Shown one piece after another: positions 1 to 9,400 of a DNA stretch of 64,000 nt. Source of the DNA: Chryseobacterium senegalense (lineage in GTDB: Bacteria > Bacteroidota > Bacteroidia > Flavobacteriales > Weeksellaceae); assembly GCA_001403755.1 (NCBI GenBank), contig CYUH01000014.1:355785-419784 (forward strand), written 5' to 3'. Both the position numbers and the translations under genes were made by a program. The notes under the pieces are model-generated. The model was not told the DNA's origin, did no database searches, and saw nothing but the letters and a program-made list of their open reading frames with translations. Each line of letters begins with the position of its first letter. The stretch's first letter is position 1.

Positions 1-1189
1 GGTCGGATAACATCGGTCTTTTTCCGGGACGCGTTTCCACACTTCTTGAAAGTTGCGAGAGCGCAATTACAGGAACATCAAGTTCTTTTGCGATGGCTTT
101 TAAGGAACGAGAAATGGTTGCAATTTCCTGTTCACGGTTTCCGGCGCCTTTTCCGCTGTTCGCCGTCATCAGTTGAAGGTAATCAACCATGATGATTTTT
201 ACGCCATGCTGCATCACCAATCTTCGGCATTTCGCTCTGAAATCAAAAACAGAGAGCGAAGGAGTTTCGTCGATGTACAAAGGCGCATTTTCCAATTCGG
301 ATACGTTGCTGAAGAGTCTTTGCCACTCTTCATCACTCATTTGCCCTTTTCTTAATTTTTCCGATGAAATCCCGGTTTCGGAAGCAATCATCCTGGTGAT
401 TAATTGTACCGAAGCCATCTCCAATGAAAATAAGGCCAATGGAATTTTGTGCTGAACAGCGATGTTTCTGGCCATAGAAAGCAGGAAGGCAGTTTTCCCC
501 ATCGCAGGACGCGCCGCGATGATGATAAGATCCGATTTTTGCCAACCACCGGTTTCTTTGTCGATATCTCTGAAGCCAGATGGAATTCCGGAGATTCCTT
601 CTTTATCTTTTAAAGATTTAATGGTTTCAATGGCTTGTTTTACCAAAGTATTTGCAGTGTCGAAACCTTTTTTGATGGTTCCGTTTGTGATTTCGAAAAA
701 GGATTGTTCCGCCTTGTCGAGAAGTTCAAAAACATCAGTAGATTCTTTGTAAGAACTGTCGATAACGTTCGCAGAAACATTAATTAAACTTCTTAAAATA
801 AATTTTTCCAGGATTACACGAACGTGATATTCAATATGAGCGCTTGAGGAAACGCCCATCGTTAAATCAATGATATAATGATCGCCACCAGCCGCGCTCA
901 ATCTTTCGGTTTTTTTGAGTTCTTGAATGACAGTCATCAAATCTACAGGATGGTTTCCTTCGTATAATTTGAGGATGGCTTTGAAAATTTCCTGATGTCG
1001 CGGATCATAAAATACGTCGGCAGTAAGGAGATCAATCGAATAATCGAGTCCTTTCTTATCGATCAGGAAGGTACCGATTACCAATTTCTCGAATTCTACA
1101 GCGTTTGGCGGCATTTTACCATCCGAAATTGAGAGTTCTTTTGCGAAATTGCCGTGAATGAGTGAAGATAATGTTTCCTTTTGTGCCAT
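1..1189 (-). CDS. dnaB: Replicative DNA helicase DnaB (3' end beyond window)
   Basis: Hexameric 5'-3' helicase that unwinds DNA at the replication fork. The minus strand reads an uninterrupted 396-codon frame starting MAQKETLSSLIHGN; the C-terminus lies outside the window. The N-terminal DnaB domain covers about residues 28-130, followed by a linker and the RecA-like ATPase. The Walker A segment ARPAMGKTA is at residues 226-234, and a Walker B region with VDYLQLM is near residue 340. The last visible residues include SQLSRSVETRPGKRP, a typical DnaB stretch. Because the end is missing, an intein in the ATPase domain cannot be excluded. The start codon is only 4 nt from a TATCTTTG -7 box, so the mRNA is probably leaderless. 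Confidence 0.95.
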   Translation of the reverse strand, partial: MAQKETLSSLIHGNFAKELSISDGKMPPNAVEFEKLVIGTFLIDKKGLDYSIDLLTADVFYDPRHQEIFKAILKLYEGNHPVDLMTVIQELKKTERLSAAGGDHYIIDLTMGVSSSAHIEYHVRVILEKFILRSLINVSANVIDSSYKESTDVFELLDKAEQSFFEITNGTIKKGFDTANTLVKQAIETIKSLKDKEGISGIPSGFRDIDKETGGWQKSDLIIIAARPAMGKTAFLLSMARNIAVQHKIPLALFSLEMASVQLITRMIASETGISSEKLRKGQMSDEEWQRLFSNVSELENAPLYIDETPSLSVFDFRAKCRRLVMQHGVKIIMVDYLQLMTANSGKGAGNREQEIATISRSLKAIAKELDVPVIALSQLSRSVETRPGKRPMLSD

Positions 1190-1193
1190 AGGG

Positions 1194-1201
1194 CAAAGAT
1201 A
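1194..1201 (-). promoter_or_regulatory. -7 promoter box of dnaB (leaderless type)
   Basis: On the minus strand TATCTTTG matches the Bacteroidota -7 consensus TANNTTTG. Its last base is followed by 4 nt and then the dnaB ATG. No TTTG -33 box is visible at the usual 19-20 bp spacing. Confidence 0.6.
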
Positions 1202-1346
1202 GTTTTTTTAAAAAATTAAAATCAGATAGTAATCAACAATTCTCTTTTTTAAGTAATTAAATCTTTGATGATCAATCATTTACAATGTTGATAAATCAAG
1301 AAGAATTTTAAAGAAAAGAAAATTGAAAGCCAAGAAAAAGTTGGGT

Positions 1347-2585
1347 TTAATATTGCATTTTTCTGAGCTTTGGAACGGTGGTTCCTACGAGTAAAGCGAT
1401 TAAAATCGTCATGCTTCCACCGAAAACTACCGATCGTACGACGCCCAAAAGCTTCGCTGCGAGTCCACTTTCAAATTGGCCCATTTCATTGCTCGACATA
1501 ATGAAAATTGAATTGACGCTTAAAACTCTTCCGCGGATATAATCGGGCGTTTTCAACTGTACAATGGTACCACGGATGACCACAGAAATTCCATCGAGCA
1601 TTCCGCTGCAAACCAACAAAAAGAAAGAAAGCCAATACCATTCTGAAAGTCCAAAACCAATGATGCATGCCCCAAATCCGGCAACTGCAGCCAATAGAAT
1701 TTTACCTTGGTTTTTCTTTAAAGGAACAAAAGCCAGCAATGCAATAATACACATAGAACCAATATCCGATGCTGCATTCAGCAAACCGAAACCTTCTGCA
1801 CCGACTTTCAAAATATCTGTTGCAAATACAGGAATCATTGCCACAGCGCCACCAAAAAGTACCGCAAACATATCCAGACAAAGTGCGCCTAGAATTTCTT
1901 TCGTTTTATAAATATAGGTAATTCCTTCTCGCATACTTTGAATCACACCAATTTCTTTCTGAGTATTTTCTGATGGATGTTTTTTAATCATCCAAAAGAA
2001 AACCGACGAGAAAATCATTAAAGCCACCACCACTAAAATGGTTCCGGAAATATCAATCCAATGAATTAGAAAACCGCCCAAAGCATGGCCCACAACCGAT
2101 GCAGTAAGAAAAGTTCCTTGATTTAGGGTAATGGCATTCGGAAGTACTTCTTTTGAAACAATTTTCGGGATCATCGACGGGATGATGGGTCCTAAAAATG
2201 CTCTGCAAAATCCCGTGAAAAAGATGACCGCATAGATAAAATACGAAATTTCTTTATTGCTGAAATGTAACAATTGATCACCAAAGAAAGCCGGAATTAT
2301 CAATAAACTGATCAGGAAAACATAAGCGTAATTGCAGGTTAAAAGCAATTTCTTTTTCTCGGAATTATCAATCACATGTCCCGCGTACAAAGCAGTAGAA
2401 ACTGCCGGAATCACCTCTGACAAGCCAATGAGGCCAATCGCAAAAGGATCTTTGGTGAGCTGATAGATCCACCATCCCATAAGCGTAGCAAGCATTCTGA
2501 ACGAAAGAACCAGGAAAAATCTTCCGGTCATTAAGTTTCGAAATTCTGGGATTTTTAACGTTTGTACGGGTGTAAGCGAAATCAT
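1347..2585 (-). CDS. MFS transporter, EntS/MFS_3-like
   Basis: A 412-residue major facilitator protein of the inner membrane, likely an exporter. It is hydrophobic throughout, with a length fitting about 12 membrane segments. A motif-A-like loop between helices 2 and 3 reads GHVIDNSEKKK (near residue 70). The N-terminal order and the GFCRAFLGPIIPSMIPK segment resemble the MFS_3 group that includes enterobactin exporters, but the substrate cannot be told. It is divergent from the SMR exporter gene, with 85 bp between the two starts. A TACATTTG -7 box sits 4 nt before the ATG. Confidence 0.85.
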   Translation of the reverse strand: MISLTPVQTLKIPEFRNLMTGRFFLVLSFRMLATLMGWWIYQLTKDPFAIGLIGLSEVIPAVSTALYAGHVIDNSEKKKLLLTCNYAYVFLISLLIIPAFFGDQLLHFSNKEISYFIYAVIFFTGFCRAFLGPIIPSMIPKIVSKEVLPNAITLNQGTFLTASVVGHALGGFLIHWIDISGTILVVVALMIFSSVFFWMIKKHPSENTQKEIGVIQSMREGITYIYKTKEILGALCLDMFAVLFGGAVAMIPVFATDILKVGAEGFGLLNAASDIGSMCIIALLAFVPLKKNQGKILLAAVAGFGACIIGFGLSEWYWLSFFLLVCSGMLDGISVVIRGTIVQLKTPDYIRGRVLSVNSIFIMSSNEMGQFESGLAAKLLGVVRSVVFGGSMTILIALLVGTTVPKLRKMQY

Positions 2586-2589
2586 TTTG

Positions 2590-2597
2590 CAAATGTA
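2590..2597 (-). promoter_or_regulatory. -7 promoter box of the MFS gene (leaderless type)
   Basis: TACATTTG on the minus strand fits TANNTTTG, with 4 nt (CAAA) between it and the ATG at 2585. A clear -33 box was not found. Confidence 0.55.
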
Positions 2598-2637
2598 ATT
2601 TTTCAGAATTAATCTAAGTAAATCTCGACGAAGAGTT

Positions 2638-2666
2638 TTTGGGAATTTATTAAAAACTTATCTTTG
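2638..2666 (+). promoter_or_regulatory. Promoter of the SMR exporter gene (leaderless type)
   Basis: TTTG at 2638-2641 and TATCTTTG at 2659-2666 form a -33/-7 pair. The spacing is 17 bp, slightly short of the usual 19-20. The ATG at 2671 begins 4 nt after the -7 box, so transcription should begin at or next to the start codon. Confidence 0.55.
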
Positions 2667-2670
2667 AAGC

Positions 2671-3009
2671 ATGAATTGGATTATCCTCATCATCGCAGGT
2701 TTATTTGAAACTGGTTTTGCGACTTGTCTTGGTAAAGCGCAGGAAACCACCGGCCGCGAAAGTTATTTCTGGTGGAGCGGTTTTGTGCTTTCGCTTTTCA
2801 TCAGTATGTATCTGATGTACAAAGCGATTTCCATTGGCCACAATCCTATTCCGATAGGAACTGCGTATGCGGTTTGGACGGGAATTGGCGCTGTTGGCGG
2901 TGTTTTAGCAGGAATATTTATTTTTAATGAACCGGCTACTTTCTGGCGAATTTTTTTCGTGTGTACTTTAATTGCTTCCGTGGTAGGACTGAAATTTGTG
3001 AGTCATTAA
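2671..3009 (+). CDS. SMR-family exporter, Gdx/SugE subtype
   Basis: A 112-residue four-helix small multidrug resistance protein that works as a dual-topology dimer in the inner membrane. The start MNWIILIIAGLFE aligns with SugE/Gdx proteins and places the essential glutamate at residue 13. The loop and third helix contain PIGTAYAVWTGIG, typical of the Gdx (guanidinium/H+ antiport) subtype rather than EmrE. Function as a guanidinium exporter follows from family knowledge. No guanidine riboswitch can be upstream, since the predicted transcript has no leader. It runs convergently toward the GH3-family gene. Confidence 0.88.
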   Translation: MNWIILIIAGLFETGFATCLGKAQETTGRESYFWWSGFVLSLFISMYLMYKAISIGHNPIPIGTAYAVWTGIGAVGGVLAGIFIFNEPATFWRIFFVCTLIASVVGLKFVSH

Positions 3010-3019
3010 ATCTTTGAAA

Positions 3020-3050
3020 ATTGTTTTACTCTTAAAAACAATGTCATTTT
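3020..3050 (+). terminator. Weak terminator after the SMR gene
   Basis: ATTGTTTT (3020-3027) and AAAACAAT (3035-3042) form an 8-bp AT-only stem with a 7-nt loop. A short T-run follows after four bases. It is weak thermodynamically but well placed just after the stop codon. Confidence 0.4.
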
Positions 3051-3116
3051 TATTAATGCACAAGCAATTACGAACATCAACAAACTTAGAAAAAAAAATT
3101 CTTTACTATACTAAAT

Positions 3117-4616
3117 TTACAACTTCAAATCTTCCAAAAAATCTCCAATTTTTCGATCATTCGCTAACCTCGGGATTTTGTTTTGTCCACCGAGTTTTCC
3201 TTCAGATTTTGCATAATCCTGGAAAGCGTTTTTCCGTAATTTGGTGATTTTCAAAACCTGCAAAATATTCCCGGTGATTAAATCGTCATAATACACATTT
3301 CTTTTTCGCATTTCAGCATCCAGGTTTTGGCGGAAATCTTCTAAATTTTCCGGTTCTTTTTCAAATTCAATAAACCATTCGTGATATGGCAATCCATCTT
3401 TTGGATTCACCTGGGGAGCCAAATGAAATTCGGTAATCTGTGCCGGAAATTTTTCCACCGTAGCTTTCATCGCTTCCTCCACTTCAAAGGCAATTACATG
3501 TTCACCAAAAGCTGATGTAAAATGTTTGGTGCGCCCCGAAACTATGATTCGATAAGGTTTTTTTGAAATAAAACGAACCACATCGCCGATCGAATATGCC
3601 CACAATCCGGAATTGGTCGTTAAAATCAACGCGTAATCTTTGTGAAGTTCGATGTCTTTTAAAGTCAATCGTTTCGCATTTGGTTTTCCATATTCTTCCA
3701 AAGGAACAAATTCATAGAAAATCCCGTGATTAGTCAAAAGTTGTAACCCTTCTTTTTGATAATCATCTTGAAAAGCAAAAAATCCTTCGCTCGCAGGAAA
3801 GGTCTGGATCGTATCCACAGGTTTTCCCAGCAGTTCGTTCATTTTTTCGCGGTAAGGTTCGAAGTTCACGCCACCGGTGATGATAAGTTGAAGATTTGGG
3901 AAAAGTTCGGTGATTTTTTTTCCATTTCTTTCGATCAGTTTTTCGAAATACATAATCAACCAAGGTGGAATTCCGGAAATAAGTGTCATGTTTTCCTTTT
4001 CGGTTTCCTTTACGATTTCGTCAACTTTGGTTTCCCAATCTTCGATGAGGTTGGTTTTCAGACTTGGCAAACGGTTTTTTTGAAGATAATTTGGGATATG
4101 ATGCGCAACGATTCCGGAAAGTCTTCCTGTTTTAATGCCGTTAATTTCTTCTAATTCCGGACTTCCCTGCAAGAAAATCATTTTTCCGGAAACAAAATTC
4201 GAATTGTTTTTCTGATGGATATAATGAAAAATCGCGCTTTGCGCTGCCGCAATTTGGTAAGGCATTCCTTCTTTCGAAATAGGGATGTATTTCGCACCAG
4301 AAGTAGTTCCGGAAGTTTTCGCGAAATATTCGGGAGTGTCAGTCCATAGGATGTTTCGCTGTCCTTTTTTTACGCGTTCGATGTAGGGTTTCAATTCCTC
4401 GTAATCGGAAACGTTCACCTGTTTTTGAAAATCCTGAACATTCTGAATATTTTCAAACTGATGTTCTCGTCCAAACAAGGTTTTCTCCGCAGTTTTTACC
4501 AAAGATAGCAACAGTTTTTCCTGATCTTCAACGGCGTTTTGTTTGTATATTTCGGTTTCTTTAACGTGCTTTTTTGCCCAGATTAAAGCGATTTTTTTCT
4601 TAATGAAATTTAGCAT
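3117..4616 (-). CDS. GH3 (auxin-responsive promoter) family protein
   Basis: A 499-residue member of the GH3 adenylate-forming superfamily. In plants GH3 enzymes join amino acids to acyl acids through an acyl-AMP intermediate. The ATP-binding motif TSGTTSGAKYIPIS begins at residue 101, and a second GH3 core region around residue 360 reads YSIGDVVRF. Full length for bacterial members. The bacterial substrate is not known. There are no obvious partner genes; the small envelope gene downstream of its promoter is 49 bp away and on the same strand. A TAAATTTG -7 box lies 4 nt before the ATG. I am sure of the family, not of the reaction. Confidence 0.85.
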   Translation of the reverse strand: MLNFIKKKIALIWAKKHVKETEIYKQNAVEDQEKLLLSLVKTAEKTLFGREHQFENIQNVQDFQKQVNVSDYEELKPYIERVKKGQRNILWTDTPEYFAKTSGTTSGAKYIPISKEGMPYQIAAAQSAIFHYIHQKNNSNFVSGKMIFLQGSPELEEINGIKTGRLSGIVAHHIPNYLQKNRLPSLKTNLIEDWETKVDEIVKETEKENMTLISGIPPWLIMYFEKLIERNGKKITELFPNLQLIITGGVNFEPYREKMNELLGKPVDTIQTFPASEGFFAFQDDYQKEGLQLLTNHGIFYEFVPLEEYGKPNAKRLTLKDIELHKDYALILTTNSGLWAYSIGDVVRFISKKPYRIIVSGRTKHFTSAFGEHVIAFEVEEAMKATVEKFPAQITEFHLAPQVNPKDGLPYHEWFIEFEKEPENLEDFRQNLDAEMRKRNVYYDDLITGNILQVLKITKLRKNAFQDYAKSEGKLGGQNKIPRLANDRKIGDFLEDLKL

Positions 4617-4620
4617 GAAG

Positions 4621-4628
4621 CAAATTTA
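4621..4628 (-). promoter_or_regulatory. -7 promoter box of the GH3 gene (leaderless type)
   Basis: TAAATTTG on the minus strand, 4 nt (CTTC) before the ATG at 4616. No good -33 box seen. Confidence 0.55.
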
Positions 4629-4664
4629 CAGGTTTTTAAAATTATTTTAATCTAAGTTTAAATT

Positions 4665-5270
4665 TTAAAATTGATATCGATACCCCAAACTCAGACTCAG
4701 GAAAGTGGAGCGGTTGTAGTATTTCTCGATTTCCGGATTTTCATTGTAAACATTTCCGTGATAAAAATTTATTTTTCCGGCTACGAAAACCTGCTGGGGT
4801 CCATCTAAAACATAGATTGCTTTCCCACCGATGTTGAAGCCCATTGCCTGATCCTTGTGTTTTTGCATTCGTTGGTTCAGAAAGTTATTCGAAAAACTGT
4901 AGTAGCTGAAACCTGCCATCTCTTCGATCATGAATTCCTCCGAAATATTTTCCCGATGCGTGAGGAAAACGTCGAATTGACTCAATCTTGGCGATCCGAG
5001 ATTTCCGTAGATATTTTGTTTTAAATAAAGGGTATTCGAAAAAAGTTCGCTGTAGTCAATTCCAATTCCGAAATTAATGGGTGTCATCAGATTTCCACCA
5101 AAACCAAATCCGAAAAAAGGCTGTAAATTTTTAGCCAAAGAATTGTTTCCCAAAGGTTTCATGGCGATTACTTTCACGTCGACATTAGCAACCACGTCGA
5201 GTTTATTGCGGTTCTTTTGAGCATAAACCATTAACGAGAAAAATAAAAATAAAGCCGTAAATTTTTTCAT
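4665..5270 (-). CDS. Secreted outer-membrane-like protein of unknown function
   Basis: A 201-residue protein with a signal peptide (MKKFTALFLFFSLMVYAQ). The remainder has alternating hydrophobic and aromatic residues, and the chain ends in LSLGYRYQF. A C-terminal aromatic residue after a beta-strand-like segment suggests a small outer-membrane beta-barrel. Its ATG overlaps the stop of the upstream lipoprotein gene (ATGA at 5267-5270), so the two are probably translationally coupled. I do not recognise a named family. Confidence 0.7.
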   Translation of the reverse strand: MKKFTALFLFFSLMVYAQKNRNKLDVVANVDVKVIAMKPLGNNSLAKNLQPFFGFGFGGNLMTPINFGIGIDYSELFSNTLYLKQNIYGNLGSPRLSQFDVFLTHRENISEEFMIEEMAGFSYYSFSNNFLNQRMQKHKDQAMGFNIGGKAIYVLDGPQQVFVAGKINFYHGNVYNENPEIEKYYNRSTFLSLSLGYRYQF

Positions 5271-5641
5271 TTCTCCAATACAATTTCGTTAAATTTCAGG
5301 TAAGTAATTCCTTTCGGAACATTTATTTTAAATGAATCGGCCGATAAGGATAGTCCGGTCTTATCGGTATTAAAAGAGCTGATTTTCTCGTTAGAAACAA
5401 TTGAAAAACCTTCGCCCGAAATGGGTCCAGAAAGTTTAAAACTTCCGTCTGCTTCGATCATGGTTTCGGCAACAATTTTGTCTTGATCAGTAATTTTCAG
5501 GAGGTAATTCTGCAAATCGATGTTGGTGAATATAATTTTTCCTTCCACATAAGCGCGTGAATTTTCCTGGGAGTCGCTTCTGCAGCTTATCGCGCCAAAA
5601 ATCAACACCAAGAATGTCATTATTTTTAAAGAGAAATTCAT
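5267..5641 (-). CDS. Small lipoprotein of unknown function
   Basis: A 124-residue predicted lipoprotein. I place the start at 5641 (MNFSLKIMTFLV) because it gives a proper signal peptide with lipobox FGAISC. An upstream in-frame ATG at 5743 would put the signal peptide internally and run through a terminator hairpin. The mature part contains a beta-rich segment of the type YVEGKIIF..LKI..AETMIEADGSFKLSG, resembling carboxypeptidase-regulatory-like or DUF4369-type folds (inference). It overlaps the next gene by 4 nt. Confidence 0.7.
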   Translation of the reverse strand: MNFSLKIMTFLVLIFGAISCRSDSQENSRAYVEGKIIFTNIDLQNYLLKITDQDKIVAETMIEADGSFKLSGPISGEGFSIVSNEKISSFNTDKTGLSLSADSFKINVPKGITYLKFNEIVLEK

Positions 5642-5665
5642 CAAAATATTTTTTCTTAAAAGTAC

Positions 5666-5700
5666 AAAAAAAACTGCTTCAGATGATTGAAGCAGTTTTT
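5666..5700 (-). terminator. Intrinsic terminator after the 5719-6150 lipoprotein gene
   Basis: CTGCTTCA (5674-5681) pairs with TGAAGCAG (5688-5695) around a 6-nt loop. It is flanked by A8 on the left and T5 on the right, so on the minus strand it ends in an 8-U tract. It could also work in the other direction. Confidence 0.8.
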
Positions 5701-5718
5701 CTATAAAATGAAATGATA

Positions 5719-6150
5719 TTATCTGGTTGCGTTTGCAGTCCAAGTTTTTCCATCTGCAATGTATAAAATCTTCAACTCATTGTTGTCGATTCTAATATAA
5801 GAGGTTGCGGTAGATCCCACCATCACCAAAACGTTGTCACCGCTTTTCTCGAATTCTATTCCATTAAGATCAGGAATTGAATCGGAAAATCTGAAGTTGT
5901 ATTTGGTTCCGCTCGCGATTTTAGTGACGAATACACTTCCGTTGTCTTTGCTGATTGTGTTGGATCCGTCGTTGTAACTAATGCTTCCCGTATAAGTCCC
6001 AGCAAAGAAATCATTGTCAGCAGGATCATCGTCGCGGCTACAAGAACTTAATGAAAACACAGAAAATACCAAAAGGAATAATGCGATTAATTTTGCAGTT
6101 CCTTTGAAAATTGAATTTCGAGTTTGTTTTTTTTGAAAAGTAGATTCCAT
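5719..6150 (-). CDS. Lipoprotein of unknown function
   Basis: A 143-residue predicted lipoprotein. The start at 6150 (MESTFQKKQTRNS) is preferred over an in-frame ATG at 6225, because it leaves a normal basic n-region, a hydrophobic core and a lipobox (SLSSC). Directly after the cysteine come acidic residues (SRDDDPADNDF), which in Bacteroidota resembles a lipoprotein export signal for surface display (inference). The mature part is short and beta-rich (FAGTYTGSISYNDGS). Its own terminator separates it from the next two genes. Confidence 0.7.
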   Translation of the reverse strand: MESTFQKKQTRNSIFKGTAKLIALFLLVFSVFSLSSCSRDDDPADNDFFAGTYTGSISYNDGSNTISKDNGSVFVTKIASGTKYNFRFSDSIPDLNGIEFEKSGDNVLVMVGSTATSYIRIDNNELKILYIADGKTWTANATR

Positions 6151-6329
6151 AATATTTTTTTTAAGTTGATAAATGGAGGTTTTCAAACATTGTGCCATGA
6201 AATCATAATCGGTTTGTTTTAACATTTATTAAGCATTTTTGTCATTATGGAAGATTATAGTTTAAAAAGAAGCGTGTAATTTATGTTTTATGCAATTCAC
6301 AATAAAAAACAAAACTCGAAAATAAAACG

Positions 6330-6337
6330 TAAATTTG
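6330..6337 (+). promoter_or_regulatory. Possible -7 box of mfd
   Basis: TAAATTTG fits TANNTTTG and lies 66 nt before the mfd ATG. No TTTG -33 box lies at the expected distance. A hairpin follows in the predicted leader. Confidence 0.45.
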
Positions 6338-6349
6338 TCCTCAGAAAAA

Positions 6350-6380
6350 CGGTTTCGGAATTATCCCGAAATCGCTTTTG
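6350..6380 (+). promoter_or_regulatory. Leader hairpin upstream of mfd
   Basis: CGGTTTCGG (6350-6358) can pair with CCGAAATCG (6366-6374), nine pairs including one G-U, with a 7-nt loop. CTTTTG follows. It resembles a weak terminator or attenuator inside the mfd 5' leader. Confidence 0.45.
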
Positions 6381-6403
6381 TTGTTTATAATTAATGATAA
6401 AAA

Positions 6404-9400
6404 ATGCAGTTAAAATCCATCAATGAGACATTTCTTCCCGATATGTTGCGCAATGAATTCGGTAAAGAAATCTTCAGTAATCTAGATCAATATTCGCATA
6501 TTTCGGTGAAAGGTTTTGCAGGATCTGCACCTTCCGTTTTTACTGCCGAATTGTTTCTGTCTCAGCAAAAGACGATTCTTTTTCTTATTGAAGACAAGGA
6601 AGAGGCGCTTTATATCACCGCAGAAATGGAGGATTTGCTGGGAAAAGAAAACGTGCTGTATTTTCCGGCAACTCATCTGGAGCCTTATCAAATCGAGAAA
6701 ACTCAAAACGCAAATCTTGTCCTAAGGACTGAAGTTCTAAATAAATTAAACTCCGGAAAAAAACCTAAAGTCATCGTTGCAGGATTTTCAGCTTTGGCGG
6801 AAAAAGTATTGAAAAAGGAAGATTTTAAAGCAATTTCTCATCAGATAAAAGTCGGCGAAAGTCTGGATTTCGATTTCACCGAAGAGCTTTTACACCAGTT
6901 CGGATTTACTTTGACGGATTTTGTTTCCGAGCCGGGCGAATTCTCGGTTCGAGGCGGAATTGTTGATGTTTTTTCGTATTCCAATGAAGAGCCTTATCGG
7001 ATTACATTTTTCGGAAATGAAATTGAAAGCATTAAAACTTTTAATATCGAAACGCAACTTACCAATGGAAAAATAAACGAATTTCAGTTGGTTTCTAATA
7101 TGAATTTTGCGGTTTCGGGTAGCAAGGTTTCTTTCTTCGAATTGTTGCCAAAAGACAGTTTGGTAGTCTCCAAAAATGCATTTCTCGGATTTCGGAAAAC
7201 GAAAGATTTTTATGAAAAAGCGGGTGAAAAATATGGATCATTAAGCAAAGAGATCAGTCATAGAAAACCCGAGGAGCTGTTTGTTTCGGAAGAAGTTTTG
7301 ATGGCGGATTACCAAAAATTCAAAAGCATTGATTTTACCATTAATGCATTGAAATTTGATGGATTAATTGTTCAAGAAGTCGAGCTTAACCAAACGCAAC
7401 AGCCAACTTTCAATAAAAATTTCGAATTTTTGATTGACGATTTAAATGAGAAAAAAGATGCCGGTTTTGATGTATGGATTTCATTTTCCACCGAGAAGCA
7501 GAAAGAGCGTTTGAAAGCAATCTTTGAAGAAATCGGAGCTGTTGGCGAGGATCAAAAAATCCCTTTCAAATCCTTCAAATCCGAACTTCATGAGGGTTTT
7601 GTAGATGTAGATCATCGCATTTCGGTGTACACCGATCATCAGATTTTCGACCGTTACCAAAGATTTAAAGCGAAAAATACCTTTGCAAAATCCGAACAGC
7701 TTACGCTGAAAGATTTAATGCAGATGAAAGTTGGCGATTTCATTACTCACATCGATCACGGCATCGGAAAATTCATGGGTTTGGTGAAAGTGAACAACAA
7801 TGGAAAAGTTCAGGAATGTTTCAAATTGGTTTATAAAAACGGCGATTTGCTTTATGTTTCGATTCATTCCTTACATAAAATTTCCAAATACAACGGTCCC
7901 GATGGGCGAGAAATTGTGCTCAGTAAACTCGGTTCTCCGGCTTGGAAAAATTTAAAACAGAAAACCAAAGCCAAGGTTAAGCAAATTGCTTTTGACCTCA
8001 TCAAGCTTTACGCAAAAAGAAAAACAGCGAAAGGTTTTGCTTTTGCTCCCGATTCTTATCTGCAAAATGAGTTAGAAGCGAGTTTTCTTTACGAAGATAC
8101 TCCGGATCAGGAAAAGGCGACCTTAGACGTAAAAAAAGACATGGAAAACGATACCGTGATGGATCGTTTGATCTGCGGAGATGTAGGTTTTGGGAAAACG
8201 GAAATTGCAGTGAGAGCCGCTTTTAAAGCAGCAACAGACGGAAAGCAAGTTGCGATTTTGGTGCCGACTACCATTTTGGCTTTTCAGCATTACCGAAGTT
8301 TCAAGGAGCGTTTGAAAGATTTTCCGGTGAATATCTCTTATTTGAATCGTTTCCGGACCGCAAAACAGAAAGCTGAAACTTTAAAAGGCCTTGAAGAAGG
8401 GAAAATCGATATTGTCATCGGAACGCATCAGTTGGTTGGAAGTAGCGTAAAATTTAAAGATCTCGGATTATTAATCATCGATGAAGAACATAAATTCGGA
8501 GTTTCTGTAAAGGACAAGCTCAAAACTTTAAAAAATAATATTGATACATTAACGCTTACTGCAACACCGATTCCGAGAACTTTACAATTCTCATTAATGG
8601 CTGCACGGGATTTATCGGTGATTAAAACGCCACCGCCAAACAGGCAACCCGTTGATACGAGTATTATAGGTTTTAATGAGGAAATCATCAGAGATGCAGT
8701 TTCTTACGAACTTCAGCGCGATGGACAGGTTTATTTCATCAATAATCGAATTGAAAACCTGAAAGATATTGCAGGTTTAATCCAAAGATTAGTTCCAGAT
8801 GCAAGAGTAATTACCGGTCATGGACAAATGGAAGGGAAACAATTGGAGCGCAATGTCCTCGATTTTATGGAAGGCAAATACGATGTTTTGGTTTCCACCA
8901 CGATTGTGGAAAGTGGAGTAGATGTGCCGAACGCAAACACGATTTTCATCAATGATGCGCAACGTTTTGGGATGGCGGATCTGCACCAAATGCGCGGAAG
9001 AGTGGGGCGAAGCAACAGGAAAGCGTTTTGTTATCTGATTACGCCTCCTTTTGATCTGATGACTTCGGATGCGAGAAAAAGGTTGGAAGCGATTGAGCAA
9101 TTTTCGGATTTGGGAAGTGGTTTCCAAATTGCGATGAAAGACTTGGAAATCCGAGGAGCAGGCGATTTGCTGGGTGGCGAACAAAGTGGTTTCATCAACG
9201 AAATGGGATTTGATACGTACCAAAAGATCATGCAGGAAGCGTTGGAAGAACTTCAGAATGATGAAGAATTCAGCAATTTGTTTGATAATGAAGAAGACCG
9301 CAAAAAACTCTTTAAATCGACTAAAGAAGTGAATATTGATACCGATTTGGAATTGATGTTACCTGATTCTTACGTTCAAAGTATTGAAGAAAGATTGTCG

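Noticed and set aside
1320..1346. Possible terminator after the MFS gene (CCAA/TTGG inverted repeat)
   Set aside because: Only a 4-bp stem and no convincing T-run on the minus strand.
3014..3247. 77-codon frame after the SMR gene
   Set aside because: It begins in the terminator hairpin and runs antisense into the GH3 coding region.
5642..5743. Longer N-terminus for the 5267-5641 lipoprotein
   Set aside because: It would translate through the terminator of the previous gene and bury the lipoprotein signal peptide.
8789..9223. 144-codon frame antisense to mfd
   Set aside because: It lies opposite conserved motor-domain codons and encodes no recognisable protein.
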